Shown: piece by piece, positions 8,936 through 16,963 of the stretch
Numbering within the stretch: the stretch's first letter is position 1
Layout: every line of letters begins with the position of its first letter
Assembly: GCA_964394585.1 (NCBI GenBank)
Contig: CAYMYI010000016.1
Location: 1-50,823 of the forward strand
From: CAYUJH01 sp964394585
GTDB taxonomy: Bacteria; Bacteroidota; Bacteroidia; Cytophagales; Flammeovirgaceae
Direction of reading: 5' to 3'
Length of the DNA stretch: 50,823 bases
The notes under the pieces: generated by a model
What the model was told of the DNA's origin: nothing
Database searches by the model: none
The model's input: only the letters and a program-made list of their open reading frames with translations
Translations under genes and position numbers: made by a program

Positions 8936-9682
8936 TTATACAAAGAAAGAGTTTTTAACTCCAGAAAAAGGACGATTATTTTCTTTCCCTTTTACCCAAT
9001 ACATCTGAGTGTGCCCAAACCGTTCAATTAATGGCTTAATATTTTTTTTGTGTATGAAATCATAAAAAGCTTCTCGACATCCTTCCCAATGACCATAATC
9101 ATCCAAAATAATTAATCCTCCTATACTTACTTTCTCATAGAGTTTATCTAAGCAAATTGTAACACTGTCATACCAATCAGCATCTATATGTAGTAATGCT
9201 ATCCTTTCAGGCAGTTCATTATTCAAGGTCTTAGAAAACCAACCCTTTCTTATATTTACTTGCCTCTGAGGAAATTTTATGTGTGAAAGTATGTTTCTTA
9301 CTTTCTCTTCATTTCCAATACATTTACCAATATATTCTTTAGCCTTTTCGCCATCTATGTCAGTTGTAGCCGGCATACCTTCAAAAGAGTCATATAACCA
9401 TAATTTACGCTCTCTATCATCAATGTGCGGCAAAGCCAAAGCCGCTCCTGAGCCTCCATTGTATACTCCGCATTCTACTATATCGCCTTGCACTTTATTG
9501 TCTCGAATAGTTTTACTAAGCTCATAAAGCATTCGGAGAGAATCAATACTCGACATAGAATATGGCTGGATTCTCGTCAAAAAGTCTGTCATTTTATCGT
9601 TACAAATTTTAGTAATAAAGTTTTTATGTAGTGCATCAAACACCTTCACTGTAGGTATCAATTTACTATTTCTGTATTCCAA
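8936..9682 (-). CDS. TylF/MycF (macrocin O-methyltransferase) family methyltransferase
   Basis: A 248-residue TylF-type sugar O-methyltransferase. Family features are GDIVECGVYNGGSGAALA (SAM motif), LWLYDSFEGMPA, and LLHIDADWYDSVTICLDKLY followed by GGLIILDDYGHWEGCREA, where the aspartates are the usual Mg2+ ligands. MycF and TylF methylate hydroxyls of deoxysugars, so a deoxysugar hydroxyl in the exported glycan is the likely target. The start overlaps the 3' end of the Wzt ATPase gene by 25 bp. The combination of a Wzt exporter with a glycan-binding domain and several methyltransferases suggests that methylation may mark or end the chain. Confidence 0.88.
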   Translation of the reverse strand: MEYRNSKLIPTVKVFDALHKNFITKICNDKMTDFLTRIQPYSMSSIDSLRMLYELSKTIRDNKVQGDIVECGVYNGGSGAALALPHIDDRERKLWLYDSFEGMPATTDIDGEKAKEYIGKCIGNEEKVRNILSHIKFPQRQVNIRKGWFSKTLNNELPERIALLHIDADWYDSVTICLDKLYEKVSIGGLIILDDYGHWEGCREAFYDFIHKKNIKPLIERFGHTQMYWVKGKENNRPFSGVKNSFFV

Positions 9683-10935
9683 TGGCTTTCTTCAATATAT
9701 GCACATGTTTCAGGAACCCATTTAAATTCTCTGTCTATTTCGTACATTACTACCTCAAAAGGACAAATATTCTCTAGAGTCTGGAATTTATTTCCACCGG
9801 GAGGTTCACTAAAATGAATTTTTAAATAATATTTCCCCATATAAAGTCTTACCTTAGGAATTTTAGCTGAAACTTTAAAAGTGCCTTTTTTATAGCAAAA
9901 TGGCACTTCATTTAAATTCCAAATATGAATAAAGTTTCGTTCACTAGAGTCTAATACTTGTATTGATATACAAGCCGATTCTATTGCATACGGTGTATCA
10001 ATTGTAATATTTATAGACATGGGTTCACCATGCCTTTGAAAGTTATTCGGTAGTGATGTATCTAATTCAACTTGTGTTATTTTGGGTTTAATGTTAGAAG
10101 GCAAGTCAGAATAAACAAGATTATCTGTTTTAACAGAATTAAGATAAGAGTTTATTACATCTGTTGTATTACCTATAGATTCGATTTTTCCTTCTTTTAA
10201 TAATAAAGACCGATTAGTTAGTGTTGAAATTTTATTCATATCATGACTCACAAACAACACGGTTCTTCCCCCTCCTTTGGAGACTTCTTTCATTTTGCCA
10301 ATTGCCTTTTTCTGGAACTCGGCATCGCCTACGGCGAGGACCTCATCTACAATCAGGATGTCAGGTTCGAGGTGGGCGGCTACAGCAAAACCAAGGCGTA
10401 CTTTCATCCCCGAAGAGTAGCGTTTGGTGGGCGTGTCGATAAAGGTGGCAACGCCAGCAAAATCGATGATTTCATCTAACTTACGGTCAATTTCCCGTTT
10501 TTTCATTCCCAAAATCATTCCGTTGAGGTAGATATTTTCCCTGCCGGTTAGCTCCGGGTGGAAGCCTGTGCCTACTTCGAGCAGACTTGCCACGCGGCCT
10601 TTCACCTTCACTTGTCCTTTGGTGGGGGCGGTCGTTTTCGAAAGTATTTTCAACAAGGTCGATTTGCCTGCACCGTTCTTTCCAATAATCCCGAGGATTT
10701 CCCCTTGCTTTACCTCTAGGTTTATATCTTGCAATGCCCACACATACTTTGCTTGGATTTCGCCTTCTTTGGCGTTGGCAAGTTCGTTTGCCGTTACATA
10801 GCTTTCGGTAGGGTCGGGTTTGCCCAGCAGCTTTGCCCACCCGATGCGTACATCGTCGATAAAGGCTTTGTGGTTTACAATCCCTAAGCGGTAGCGTTTG
10901 TATAAGTTTTCTACTTTGAGTACGGTATCAGACAT
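9658..10935 (-). CDS. wzt: Polysaccharide ABC exporter ATP-binding protein (Wzt type) with C-terminal glycan-binding-type domain
   Basis: ATPase subunit of an ABC-2 polysaccharide exporter. From the chosen ATG at 10935 (MSDTVLKVENLYKRY, 425 residues) it shows Walker A GKNGAGKS at about residues 85-92, the signature YSSGMKVRLGFA, Walker B ILIVDEVLAVGD and the switch histidine VSHDMNK. Residues about 275-425 form a beta-rich extension like the Wzt C-terminal domain, which in E. coli O8/O9a binds the modified non-reducing end of the O-antigen and gates export. An ATG at 11022 would add 29 residues unlike the family. The matching permease is at 16964-17812, an unusual separation of about 6 kb. 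Confidence 0.9.
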   Translation of the reverse strand: MSDTVLKVENLYKRYRLGIVNHKAFIDDVRIGWAKLLGKPDPTESYVTANELANAKEGEIQAKYVWALQDINLEVKQGEILGIIGKNGAGKSTLLKILSKTTAPTKGQVKVKGRVASLLEVGTGFHPELTGRENIYLNGMILGMKKREIDRKLDEIIDFAGVATFIDTPTKRYSSGMKVRLGFAVAAHLEPDILIVDEVLAVGDAEFQKKAIGKMKEVSKGGGRTVLFVSHDMNKISTLTNRSLLLKEGKIESIGNTTDVINSYLNSVKTDNLVYSDLPSNIKPKITQVELDTSLPNNFQRHGEPMSINITIDTPYAIESACISIQVLDSSERNFIHIWNLNEVPFCYKKGTFKVSAKIPKVRLYMGKYYLKIHFSEPPGGNKFQTLENICPFEVVMYEIDREFKWVPETCAYIEESHWNTEIVN

Positions 10936-11053
10936 TGTGTGTAAGTTAATACATCTCAATTTACAACTATTGTGCAAAAATTGCATTCTTCTCTCAAAAA
11001 GCGTGAGAGGGGGGACGAACAATTTAGTTTGTTGAGAACGTAAGTAGCTCTCT

Positions 11054-12967
11054 CTACTTTAGCAGATAGAGCGTCCCTTCCAATGGCGGAGCCGTAAAGG
11101 CTTGTTTCACACGTTGGATTACATTACAGGGCAACTCTACACCTTGTTTTACATAAATCCATCGGATACCCTGCTCGCGGATAAATGCACACACATCGGG
11201 CGTTGTTGGGTTACCTTGCCGGCTTGCCGGGGCTAAATAGTTCAAATAGGCAGAATCGGCTGCTGTGGTAATGGGGTTCACTTGCATGTACAACTCCGGA
11301 TTCCCTAACGAAAAGATGACTTCTGCCGAAGTAAATTGCGTTATGGGCCATAAATAGTTTTGGGGATACCACCAAGAAAGGGAGTATGATTGAGCCGCCG
11401 CCATCATATTTTTTTCGTTTAAGAAGCATAATACCTTGCAGGGCGACTCGTCGATATATTCTGCTATTTCTTTGAAAGTCGAGGTTCGTTGAGCATCTAT
11501 CGGTTTGAGTTTGTTTTTAGCACTTACCGCATTTATGATGCCTAAGCATAGCAGCACAATTTGTAGTCCAATCGCTATATATCGTTTTATCCTGCCTGAT
11601 TCCAGCTTTTCGAGCAGTAAGGCTAAGCCATATACAGTAGCAATATTGAAGAATATAAAATTGATGTTGAAAAACTGTACGGCATTTAATACATCAAATA
11701 AAAGTGAGGCCGTGAATGCGCCAGCAAACGTACACCCTGCTATCAATAAGGCTATTTTTTTATGATGAATGTAAAACATAAATAATACTAAACCATAAGG
11801 CGCATAAAAGGCAAACAGGCGCATTCCCAAATAAAAATTATTGGCGATAAAGGGTTTCAGGTCGTCCCAACCCAATGAAAGTGAGAAAACCTTTGCGAGA
11901 AGCGTGCTGTTACTAAGCAAACCTGCGGAGTATTCCATAGCATGGATACTATAAAATACCATCACAAAAAGAATTAAAGCAATAGAAGCGCCCATTACAA
12001 TGCGTTCCTCCTTCAAAGGTTTGCGCCATATTGCCCCTACAGAAAGTAGCAAATACAGCCAAACGCCTCCAATGATAGCTGGCAAAAATGTGATAGAAAA
12101 TATGGGGAGGAGCAGTAAGACTAAAAACCCTAGCAGTATATGCCCCCGCCATAATACGTGAATACCTAGTAAAAGGAATACATAGTTCAAGCTGTGTTTT
12201 TGCCAAAAAAAACTTAAAATGCCGCTATCGGCTTGTGAGAAGTATTGGGTCGCTTGAAAATCTTCATAAAAAGGAAAGTACACACCACACATTAACATCC
12301 CTGCAAACGCAAATGTATATTTATAGAACGTATGCCATGAATAAGCGGCTACAATAGCATATATACCCACGCCATAAATTGTTGCACAGCAGACTACCGT
12401 AATAAGGTAGTAGGCAACAAGTGAAGAGTGCCCTAAAACATCTGAAAAAAACGCAGCAAGCCATAGCTCGGCATAGTGGTAGGTAAACTTCCCTTTAATC
12501 TCGTATTCGCTGTAGAAGTGTAAATCGGTATGGATATCTTCCACCCCTGTCAGTTTTAAGCCATTCACAAGGTAGGGGAAATAATAATGATCGATATGCA
12601 GTTGTTTAAACCCAACTGCTATTCCATCAAAATAGGAAATGCTTTGGTACACAAAAATCGGAATCAAAAAGAGCGTAAGCTGCATTATGCCCTGCTTGAT
12701 AGCAGCGGTTTTCATCGAAGGGAGTGTCAGATTACCCCGATATTGATAGAGCAAAATGACACCCAAAAGGAGAAAACCCAAATTGACGGTTGCTCCCCCG
12801 GTTCTAACTGTCGAATACAAAAAGATAACAGCCAAAAGCCCTACGGCAGCACTAGCGAAGGTAGCAAATACGCTTTCTTCGTTGTAGGCAAATAAACTCA
12901 GCAGCAGTTTCCCTACGAGAAATACAAAAACCACAGCAACCCAAGTGGCAAAGAGAGAGAGGTACAA
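11054..12967 (-). CDS. Large multi-pass membrane protein, GT-C/polymerase-like
   Basis: A 637-residue protein with about ten hydrophobic segments filling residues 1-470 and a soluble C-terminal tail of about 150 residues. A loop after the third or fourth segment carries FKQLHIDHYYFPYLVNG and a nearby GVEDIHTDLHFY, acidic pairs reminiscent of GT-C glycosyltransferases that use lipid-linked sugars. The tail contains CAFIREQGIRWIYVK, as in other large membrane glycosyltransferases. I do not recognise a named family. From its place between wzt and the WecE-like gene it could be a polymerase, a membrane sugar transferase or a modifying enzyme. Inner-membrane location is clear; the function is inferred. 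Confidence 0.7.
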   Translation of the reverse strand: MYLSLFATWVAVVFVFLVGKLLLSLFAYNEESVFATFASAAVGLLAVIFLYSTVRTGGATVNLGFLLLGVILLYQYRGNLTLPSMKTAAIKQGIMQLTLFLIPIFVYQSISYFDGIAVGFKQLHIDHYYFPYLVNGLKLTGVEDIHTDLHFYSEYEIKGKFTYHYAELWLAAFFSDVLGHSSLVAYYLITVVCCATIYGVGIYAIVAAYSWHTFYKYTFAFAGMLMCGVYFPFYEDFQATQYFSQADSGILSFFWQKHSLNYVFLLLGIHVLWRGHILLGFLVLLLLPIFSITFLPAIIGGVWLYLLLSVGAIWRKPLKEERIVMGASIALILFVMVFYSIHAMEYSAGLLSNSTLLAKVFSLSLGWDDLKPFIANNFYLGMRLFAFYAPYGLVLFMFYIHHKKIALLIAGCTFAGAFTASLLFDVLNAVQFFNINFIFFNIATVYGLALLLEKLESGRIKRYIAIGLQIVLLCLGIINAVSAKNKLKPIDAQRTSTFKEIAEYIDESPCKVLCFLNEKNMMAAAQSYSLSWWYPQNYLWPITQFTSAEVIFSLGNPELYMQVNPITTAADSAYLNYLAPASRQGNPTTPDVCAFIREQGIRWIYVKQGVELPCNVIQRVKQAFTAPPLEGTLYLLK

Positions 12968-12978
12968 CGGAAGCTATG

Positions 12979-14127
12979 TTAAGAACGTTGCGCCTCTGAA
13001 ACACCATAAAAAGAAAATATTGCACGAATCACCCGCTCTTGGTCGGTAGGCGCTAGGGTATAAAACAAGGGTAAGCGCAGTAGGCTATCTGCATAGCGAT
13101 CGCATTGAGGCAGTGCGCGTCCATCGTGCTTATCGCTATAAAAAGGAGAAGCATGTAGCGATAGGTAATGAAATACCACATTAATCTCATGCTGCTTCAA
13201 AAAGTCAATCAGGGCGGTTCGTTCAGCTAAGTCGTTGCACACCAAATAAAAAAGGTGCCCATTCTGTGTAGCATAGCTAGGGATATGCGGGAGTTGCACC
13301 CGCCCCGACAATGGCATAAAACGCTGATAGTAATGCTGCCATAGTGTTTTTCGCCGGGTTTGAATCGCCTCCATGTGTTCTAGTTGCGCCCAAAGGAACG
13401 CCGCCACTACTTCGCTCGGCAAGAAACTAGACCCTACATCTACCCACTCGTATTTATCTAATTCGCCTCGGAAAAATGCAACCCGGCTTGTGCCCTTTTC
13501 CCAAATAATTTCGGCACGTTGCATAAAGCGTTCATCATTGATTGCTAACATGCCCCCTTCGCCACTAATAATATTTTTGGTTTCATGGAACGAAAACGCC
13601 GCTAAGTGCCCAATACTGCCTAATGGCTTGCCTTTATAATACGAATCAATCGCTTGGGCAGCATCTTCTACCACATACAAACCATGCTGGGCTGCCAATG
13701 CCATAACCGCTTCCATATCGCAAGCAACCCCGGCATAATGAACCACCACAATTGCTTTGGTTTGAGGGGTAATGAGTGCTTCTAATTGGGTAACATCAAG
13801 GTTAGGCTCTTCAGAGCGGCTATCGGCAAACCGTATGGTAGCACCCCGCAGCACAAAGGCATTTGCCGTAGAAACGAAGGTATATGCCGGCATAATTACC
13901 TCGTCGCCGGGTTGGATATCGAGCAATAACGCACACATTTCGAGCGCATCGGTGCACGAGGTGGTCAGCAAGCATTTTTTAAAACCAAAGCGCTCCTGAA
14001 AAAACCGCTGGCACTGCTTCGTGTACTTGCCATTGCCAGAGAGGTGTCCATCGTACACGGCATCGTACATATAATGCGCTTCTTTTCCGGTGAGGTAAGG
14101 TAAATTGAAGGGGATATAATTTTTCAT
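12979..14127 (-). CDS. wecE: dTDP-4-amino-4,6-dideoxygalactose transaminase (RffA/WecE type)
   Basis: A 382-residue PLP aminotransferase very like E. coli WecE/RffA. Shared stretches include IPFNLPYLTGKE at the start, DIQPGDEVIMPAYTF, STANAFVLRGA, VVVHYAGVACDMEAVMALA, VVEDAAQ (Asp155), AFSFHETKNI with Lys184, the EKGTSR segment and FRGELDKYEWVDVGSS. The known reaction turns dTDP-4-keto-6-deoxyglucose into dTDP-4-amino-4,6-dideoxygalactose using glutamate. The product could be N-acetylated or otherwise acylated before incorporation, but no obvious acyltransferase is in the window. RmlA and RmlB, which make the substrate, must be encoded elsewhere. It lies 3 bp from the truncated EamA-like gene. 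Confidence 0.92.
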   Translation of the reverse strand: MKNYIPFNLPYLTGKEAHYMYDAVYDGHLSGNGKYTKQCQRFFQERFGFKKCLLTTSCTDALEMCALLLDIQPGDEVIMPAYTFVSTANAFVLRGATIRFADSRSEEPNLDVTQLEALITPQTKAIVVVHYAGVACDMEAVMALAAQHGLYVVEDAAQAIDSYYKGKPLGSIGHLAAFSFHETKNIISGEGGMLAINDERFMQRAEIIWEKGTSRVAFFRGELDKYEWVDVGSSFLPSEVVAAFLWAQLEHMEAIQTRRKTLWQHYYQRFMPLSGRVQLPHIPSYATQNGHLFYLVCNDLAERTALIDFLKQHEINVVFHYLSLHASPFYSDKHDGRALPQCDRYADSLLRLPLFYTLAPTDQERVIRAIFSFYGVSEAQRS

Positions 14128-14130
14128 GTA

Positions 14131-14346
14131 TTATACCGATAGCTTTTTATAAATCACGATAATCTCTGCCCGATTTAAACGCTTTTGGAAATAATGACGA
14201 TCCATTACCAACCTCACGAAACAACTGATTTTTTCATAGAAACTCTCAGGCATTGTAGGGTATTTTACCATTCTCCATTTGAGCACAAGCTGACCGTAAG
14301 AGGTTAACAGTATGGTGAGCAAAATGTATATGTAGCCAGCCTTCAT
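14131..14346 (-). pseudogene. Truncated EamA/SMR-like membrane protein
   Basis: A 71-residue frame. Residues 1-45 (KAGYIYILLTILLTSYGQLVLKW, then YPTMPESFYEKI) match the start of small EamA/ArnE-type transporters that accompany glycosyltransferases in Bacteroidota glycan loci and are normally about 110-130 residues with four helices. After that point the sequence turns hydrophilic (RHYFQKRLNRAEIIVIYKK) and stops. Only one helix remains, and there is no room before the next gene at 14127 for the missing half. The tail looks like the end of a soluble enzyme such as a methyltransferase, so an internal deletion joining two genes is likely. The ATG overlaps the upstream stop by 4 bp, so the remnant may still be translated. 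Confidence 0.6.
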
Positions 14347-14975
14347 GATTTGTGCACTAAAATGGTAAAATCATATTGCCCATAGCTATGCAGTAAGTCA
14401 ACATTTTTACTGTATGCTGTAATACAGTGATTGAAATAATAGAGTGGGTCGGCATAGAATAGTTCTTCTCTTTGGTACTCTTTGTCGGAGTACGATGATA
14501 AAATATTGAACCCAAAGCCTTTTTTCGATTTTTGATGCATCGTTTGAATCGTTTGCAGTACTTCTTGCTGCCATACATCGGGTGTAGCATCAAACTTGAG
14601 GTTAAAAATACCACTTGCTATCACATAGTCAGCTATTTCTATTTCTTCTGGTTGGTATATCTGTTTGAACGATGCGTTCCGAAGCTTTTTAGCTAAGAAA
14701 ACCTTTTCACATTCGGTAATCATGGTTGCGTTACGGTCGTACCCGTGATACTGAAACGACTGATACCCTGCCTCTTGCACAAAGAAATAAAAGTGTCCCA
14801 TGCCACACCCAAGGTCTGCGATTGTAAAGGGAGATACTGACCGAAACAGGGGAATAAACTGCTCAAACCTTGCCTTTTGTGCTACTTCATTTTTCCAGCC
14901 TACTTTTTGCGAAGGGTGCTGAAATTGGGTGAACCGATTCGCATAATACGATTTATCTTGATGAGCCTGCTCCAT
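14343..14975 (-). CDS. Class I SAM-dependent methyltransferase
   Basis: A 210-residue methyltransferase. FTIADLGCGMGHFYFFVQE is motif I and the SAM-binding glycine loop, YHGYDRNATMITECEKVF is the motif II region and IADYVIASGIFNLKF is motif IV. A C-terminal strand FTILVHKS completes the fold. The N-terminus (YYANRFTQFQHPSQKVGWKNE) is typical of a group of small methyltransferases found in O-antigen loci. It lies 2 bp downstream of the GT2 gene and its stop overlaps the start of the truncated EamA-like gene, so these are co-transcribed. The target is unknown but probably a sugar or sugar-nucleotide group. Confidence 0.8.
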   Translation of the reverse strand: MEQAHQDKSYYANRFTQFQHPSQKVGWKNEVAQKARFEQFIPLFRSVSPFTIADLGCGMGHFYFFVQEAGYQSFQYHGYDRNATMITECEKVFLAKKLRNASFKQIYQPEEIEIADYVIASGIFNLKFDATPDVWQQEVLQTIQTMHQKSKKGFGFNILSSYSDKEYQREELFYADPLYYFNHCITAYSKNVDLLHSYGQYDFTILVHKS

Positions 14976-14977
14976 AC

Positions 14978-15913
14978 TTATTCCTTTTTATAATATATAG
15001 ATTTTATATGGGTTAATGGCCTATCTTTTACTTCGAGAAATATTTTCGACAAATAAAGACCTATCACACCGATACTACTCATGAGTAGCCCTCCAATAAT
15101 CCATACAGAACCTAAAATACTTGCCCACCCTTCTATTTCATCGCCATAGATTAGTTTATTGATGAAAATAAAAATTAGGCTTGCGCTAGCGATGCCAGCC
15201 ATAACAATCCCTAGTAAAAAAATGAGATATAAGGGTTTAGTGCTGAATGAGGTAATCGTTTGGATTGCCATTGACAATTTGCGGCGAATCGAATAGGTTG
15301 TTGAGCCTTTATAGCCCTTTATAACAGGCACTTCTACTTGATTGAAACCACTCAAGACAAACACCCCCCAGATTTCTAGCTCCTTTTCAGGGTACTCCAA
15401 AACTGCCTGTACATAGTCTTTTCGCATCAATCGGGCAGTAGTAGTATTATGAGGGTATTTAATATCAGAAAACCAATTAAAAAAGTGATAAAAAAAAGCA
15501 CCGCTATATTTTTCGAAATAGTTTCCCTTTCTCTTGGTTTGTATGCCATATACTACGTCGGTATCGGAGTTGGCATGTATCTTTTCCCAGAAGGTGGTAA
15601 ACAGTTCTGGGGGTTCTTCTAAGTCGATATCGATTAAAAACACAAAATCACCTTTTGCCAATCGTAAGCCTGTTAGCATCGCCTTATGATGCCCAAAATT
15701 GCGGCTCAGTTCTATGAGTTGCACTTGCATGGGCAATGCTTTTTCAATCAGACGGCGAACACTCAAAATGGAACCATCGGTAGGCCCATCATTTACAAAA
15801 ATGACTTCATAACTTTCTCCAACAAGAGGCTCTAGCGCATTTTTGATTCTTTGAAAGAACTCATTAATGTATGGCTCTGAATAATATAAGGTAGTAACTA
15901 CGGATACTTTCAT
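14978..15913 (-). CDS. Family 2 glycosyltransferase, GtrB/DPM1/ArnC-like, membrane anchored
   Basis: A 311-residue GT2 enzyme of the polyprenyl-phosphate sugar transferase type. KVSVVTTLYYSEPYI begins the GT-A fold, EVIFVNDGPTDGS is the nucleotide-binding aspartate motif, IELSRNFGHHKAMLTGL follows, and FLIDIDLEEPPEL carries the DxD-like motif. Two transmembrane helices at about residues 228-255 and 270-292 are characteristic of GtrB/ArnC proteins. These enzymes load a sugar onto undecaprenyl phosphate, so this one may supply a lipid-linked sugar to the large membrane protein encoded downstream. The start overlaps the wbqC-like gene by 4 bp. Confidence 0.87.
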   Translation of the reverse strand: MKVSVVTTLYYSEPYINEFFQRIKNALEPLVGESYEVIFVNDGPTDGSILSVRRLIEKALPMQVQLIELSRNFGHHKAMLTGLRLAKGDFVFLIDIDLEEPPELFTTFWEKIHANSDTDVVYGIQTKRKGNYFEKYSGAFFYHFFNWFSDIKYPHNTTTARLMRKDYVQAVLEYPEKELEIWGVFVLSGFNQVEVPVIKGYKGSTTYSIRRKLSMAIQTITSFSTKPLYLIFLLGIVMAGIASASLIFIFINKLIYGDEIEGWASILGSVWIIGGLLMSSIGVIGLYLSKIFLEVKDRPLTHIKSIYYKKE

Positions 15914-16611
15914 GGCGTTGTGAATTTTAAAAAAGATGGAGCCTCGTATGCACCTACATTCAACAATAAATCAATGATAGAGACATGATGCTCGAAAGCA
16001 CCGTGTAGCTGAGGGTATGTAGGATAGTTGGTAAAATCAAAGTAATGTAGTCGAATCGACTCTTGCCTAAAAAGGGCTTCATCAAGATAGTTCTTGGCAG
16101 AAAATCCGGTGTAGTAATCAGTACCGCCTAATTGCTTACACAAATCGATGAGCCGCTCTGTCTTTCCTTCTACTAATTGAAACTCGGAAGAAAACCGCAC
16201 TTGAGCGGAGAAGCCCATCAAGGCAGATATATTGGTAATAAAACGATGATTGATTTCACTTAAATAGGTAGATTTTTCAGTGTATAAATTCGCGATTGTA
16301 TCTTCTAATTCCCTAAAATACTCAGCTTTGCTATAGTTTGCTTTGATTGTTTTCCAATGTTTGGCGCGCCATCGTGCATCGCTCACCTTCGTATCTTTAA
16401 TGGATTGGAAGTACTTTCCTTTGACTTCCACAGGAATGGTGAGCCATTGCAGCCCTTGGGGTGTTTTAATTTTATTGCGATTTCGCCAATCGCGCTTGGT
16501 ATACTGTACATCATCATACAAAATAAATTCGTCGGCAATTTGTAAGGCATCGAAATAGCCTTTCCATGGAATATAATTTGATTGCGTAATAACAATATTT
16601 TTGCGATGCAT
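15910..16611 (-). CDS. WbqC family protein
   Basis: A 233-residue WbqC-like protein. Characteristic stretches are ITQSNYIPWKGYFD near the N-terminus, DEFILYDDVQYTKRDWRNRNKIKTP, and later GGTDYYTGFSAKNYLDE and IRLHYFDFTNYPTYPQLHG. WbqC proteins occur widely in O-antigen and glycan loci and are thought to act as amidotransferase- or acyltransferase-like modifiers, but no activity is firmly assigned. It is the first gene of the stretch below the scar at 16634-16937 and overlaps the GT2 gene start by 4 bp. The family call is strong; the reaction is not known. Confidence 0.87.
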   Translation of the reverse strand: MHRKNIVITQSNYIPWKGYFDALQIADEFILYDDVQYTKRDWRNRNKIKTPQGLQWLTIPVEVKGKYFQSIKDTKVSDARWRAKHWKTIKANYSKAEYFRELEDTIANLYTEKSTYLSEINHRFITNISALMGFSAQVRFSSEFQLVEGKTERLIDLCKQLGGTDYYTGFSAKNYLDEALFRQESIRLHYFDFTNYPTYPQLHGAFEHHVSIIDLLLNVGAYEAPSFLKFTTP

Positions 16612-16633
16612 AGTAAGGGAATCTGATTAATAA

Positions 16634-16937
16634 ACTCTTTACTATACCAAGGTTCATGAGTTTTTTAAGAATCTACAAAAACTAACGTTCCTAAACCGGC
16701 TCCTCGCCTACAAGGAACCCATCATAAAGCGTATCATGGATTTTATGGGCTATTCACAGATTTTGCGCAATTCGTACAGCACAATGGTATTTTTTTAGCA
16801 AAGAGAACACCAAAGTAAGCTTCCCAGAAATAGGAAGTTACGATAACGAGATACTCCAAAAAGAGTTGGAAAAAATTCGGAAAGGAAACACCTTGCCATG
16901 GGGTACAAGCTGCTTTGCGGTGGCTCAAAAGCCCTAA
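16634..16937 (+). pseudogene. Frameshifted coding remnant, opposite strand to the glycan cluster
   Basis: The 352-bp gap between wbqC and wzm holds a plus-strand remnant. One frame (16634-16798) reads KNLQKLTFLNRLLAYKEP and continues to STMVFF, where it meets TAG after a run of seven Ts at 16790-16796. Removing one T restores a frame that continues SKENTKVSFPEIGSYDNE and then GNTLPWGTSCFAVAQKP before TAA 16935-16937. Together this looks like the last 100 residues of an enzyme whose C-terminus resembles class I methyltransferases, with its 5' part missing. It may be a real decay product, or the single T may be a homopolymer sequencing error. I do not recognise the family with confidence. Confidence 0.45.
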
Positions 16938-16963
16938 GTGTACACGTTATGCCTTACAGGATG

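Noticed and set aside
10933..11022. Longer start for the Wzt-type gene at 11022.
   Set aside because: The additional 29 residues do not resemble any exporter ATPase, whereas MSDTVLKVENLYKRY at 10935 is the usual family start.
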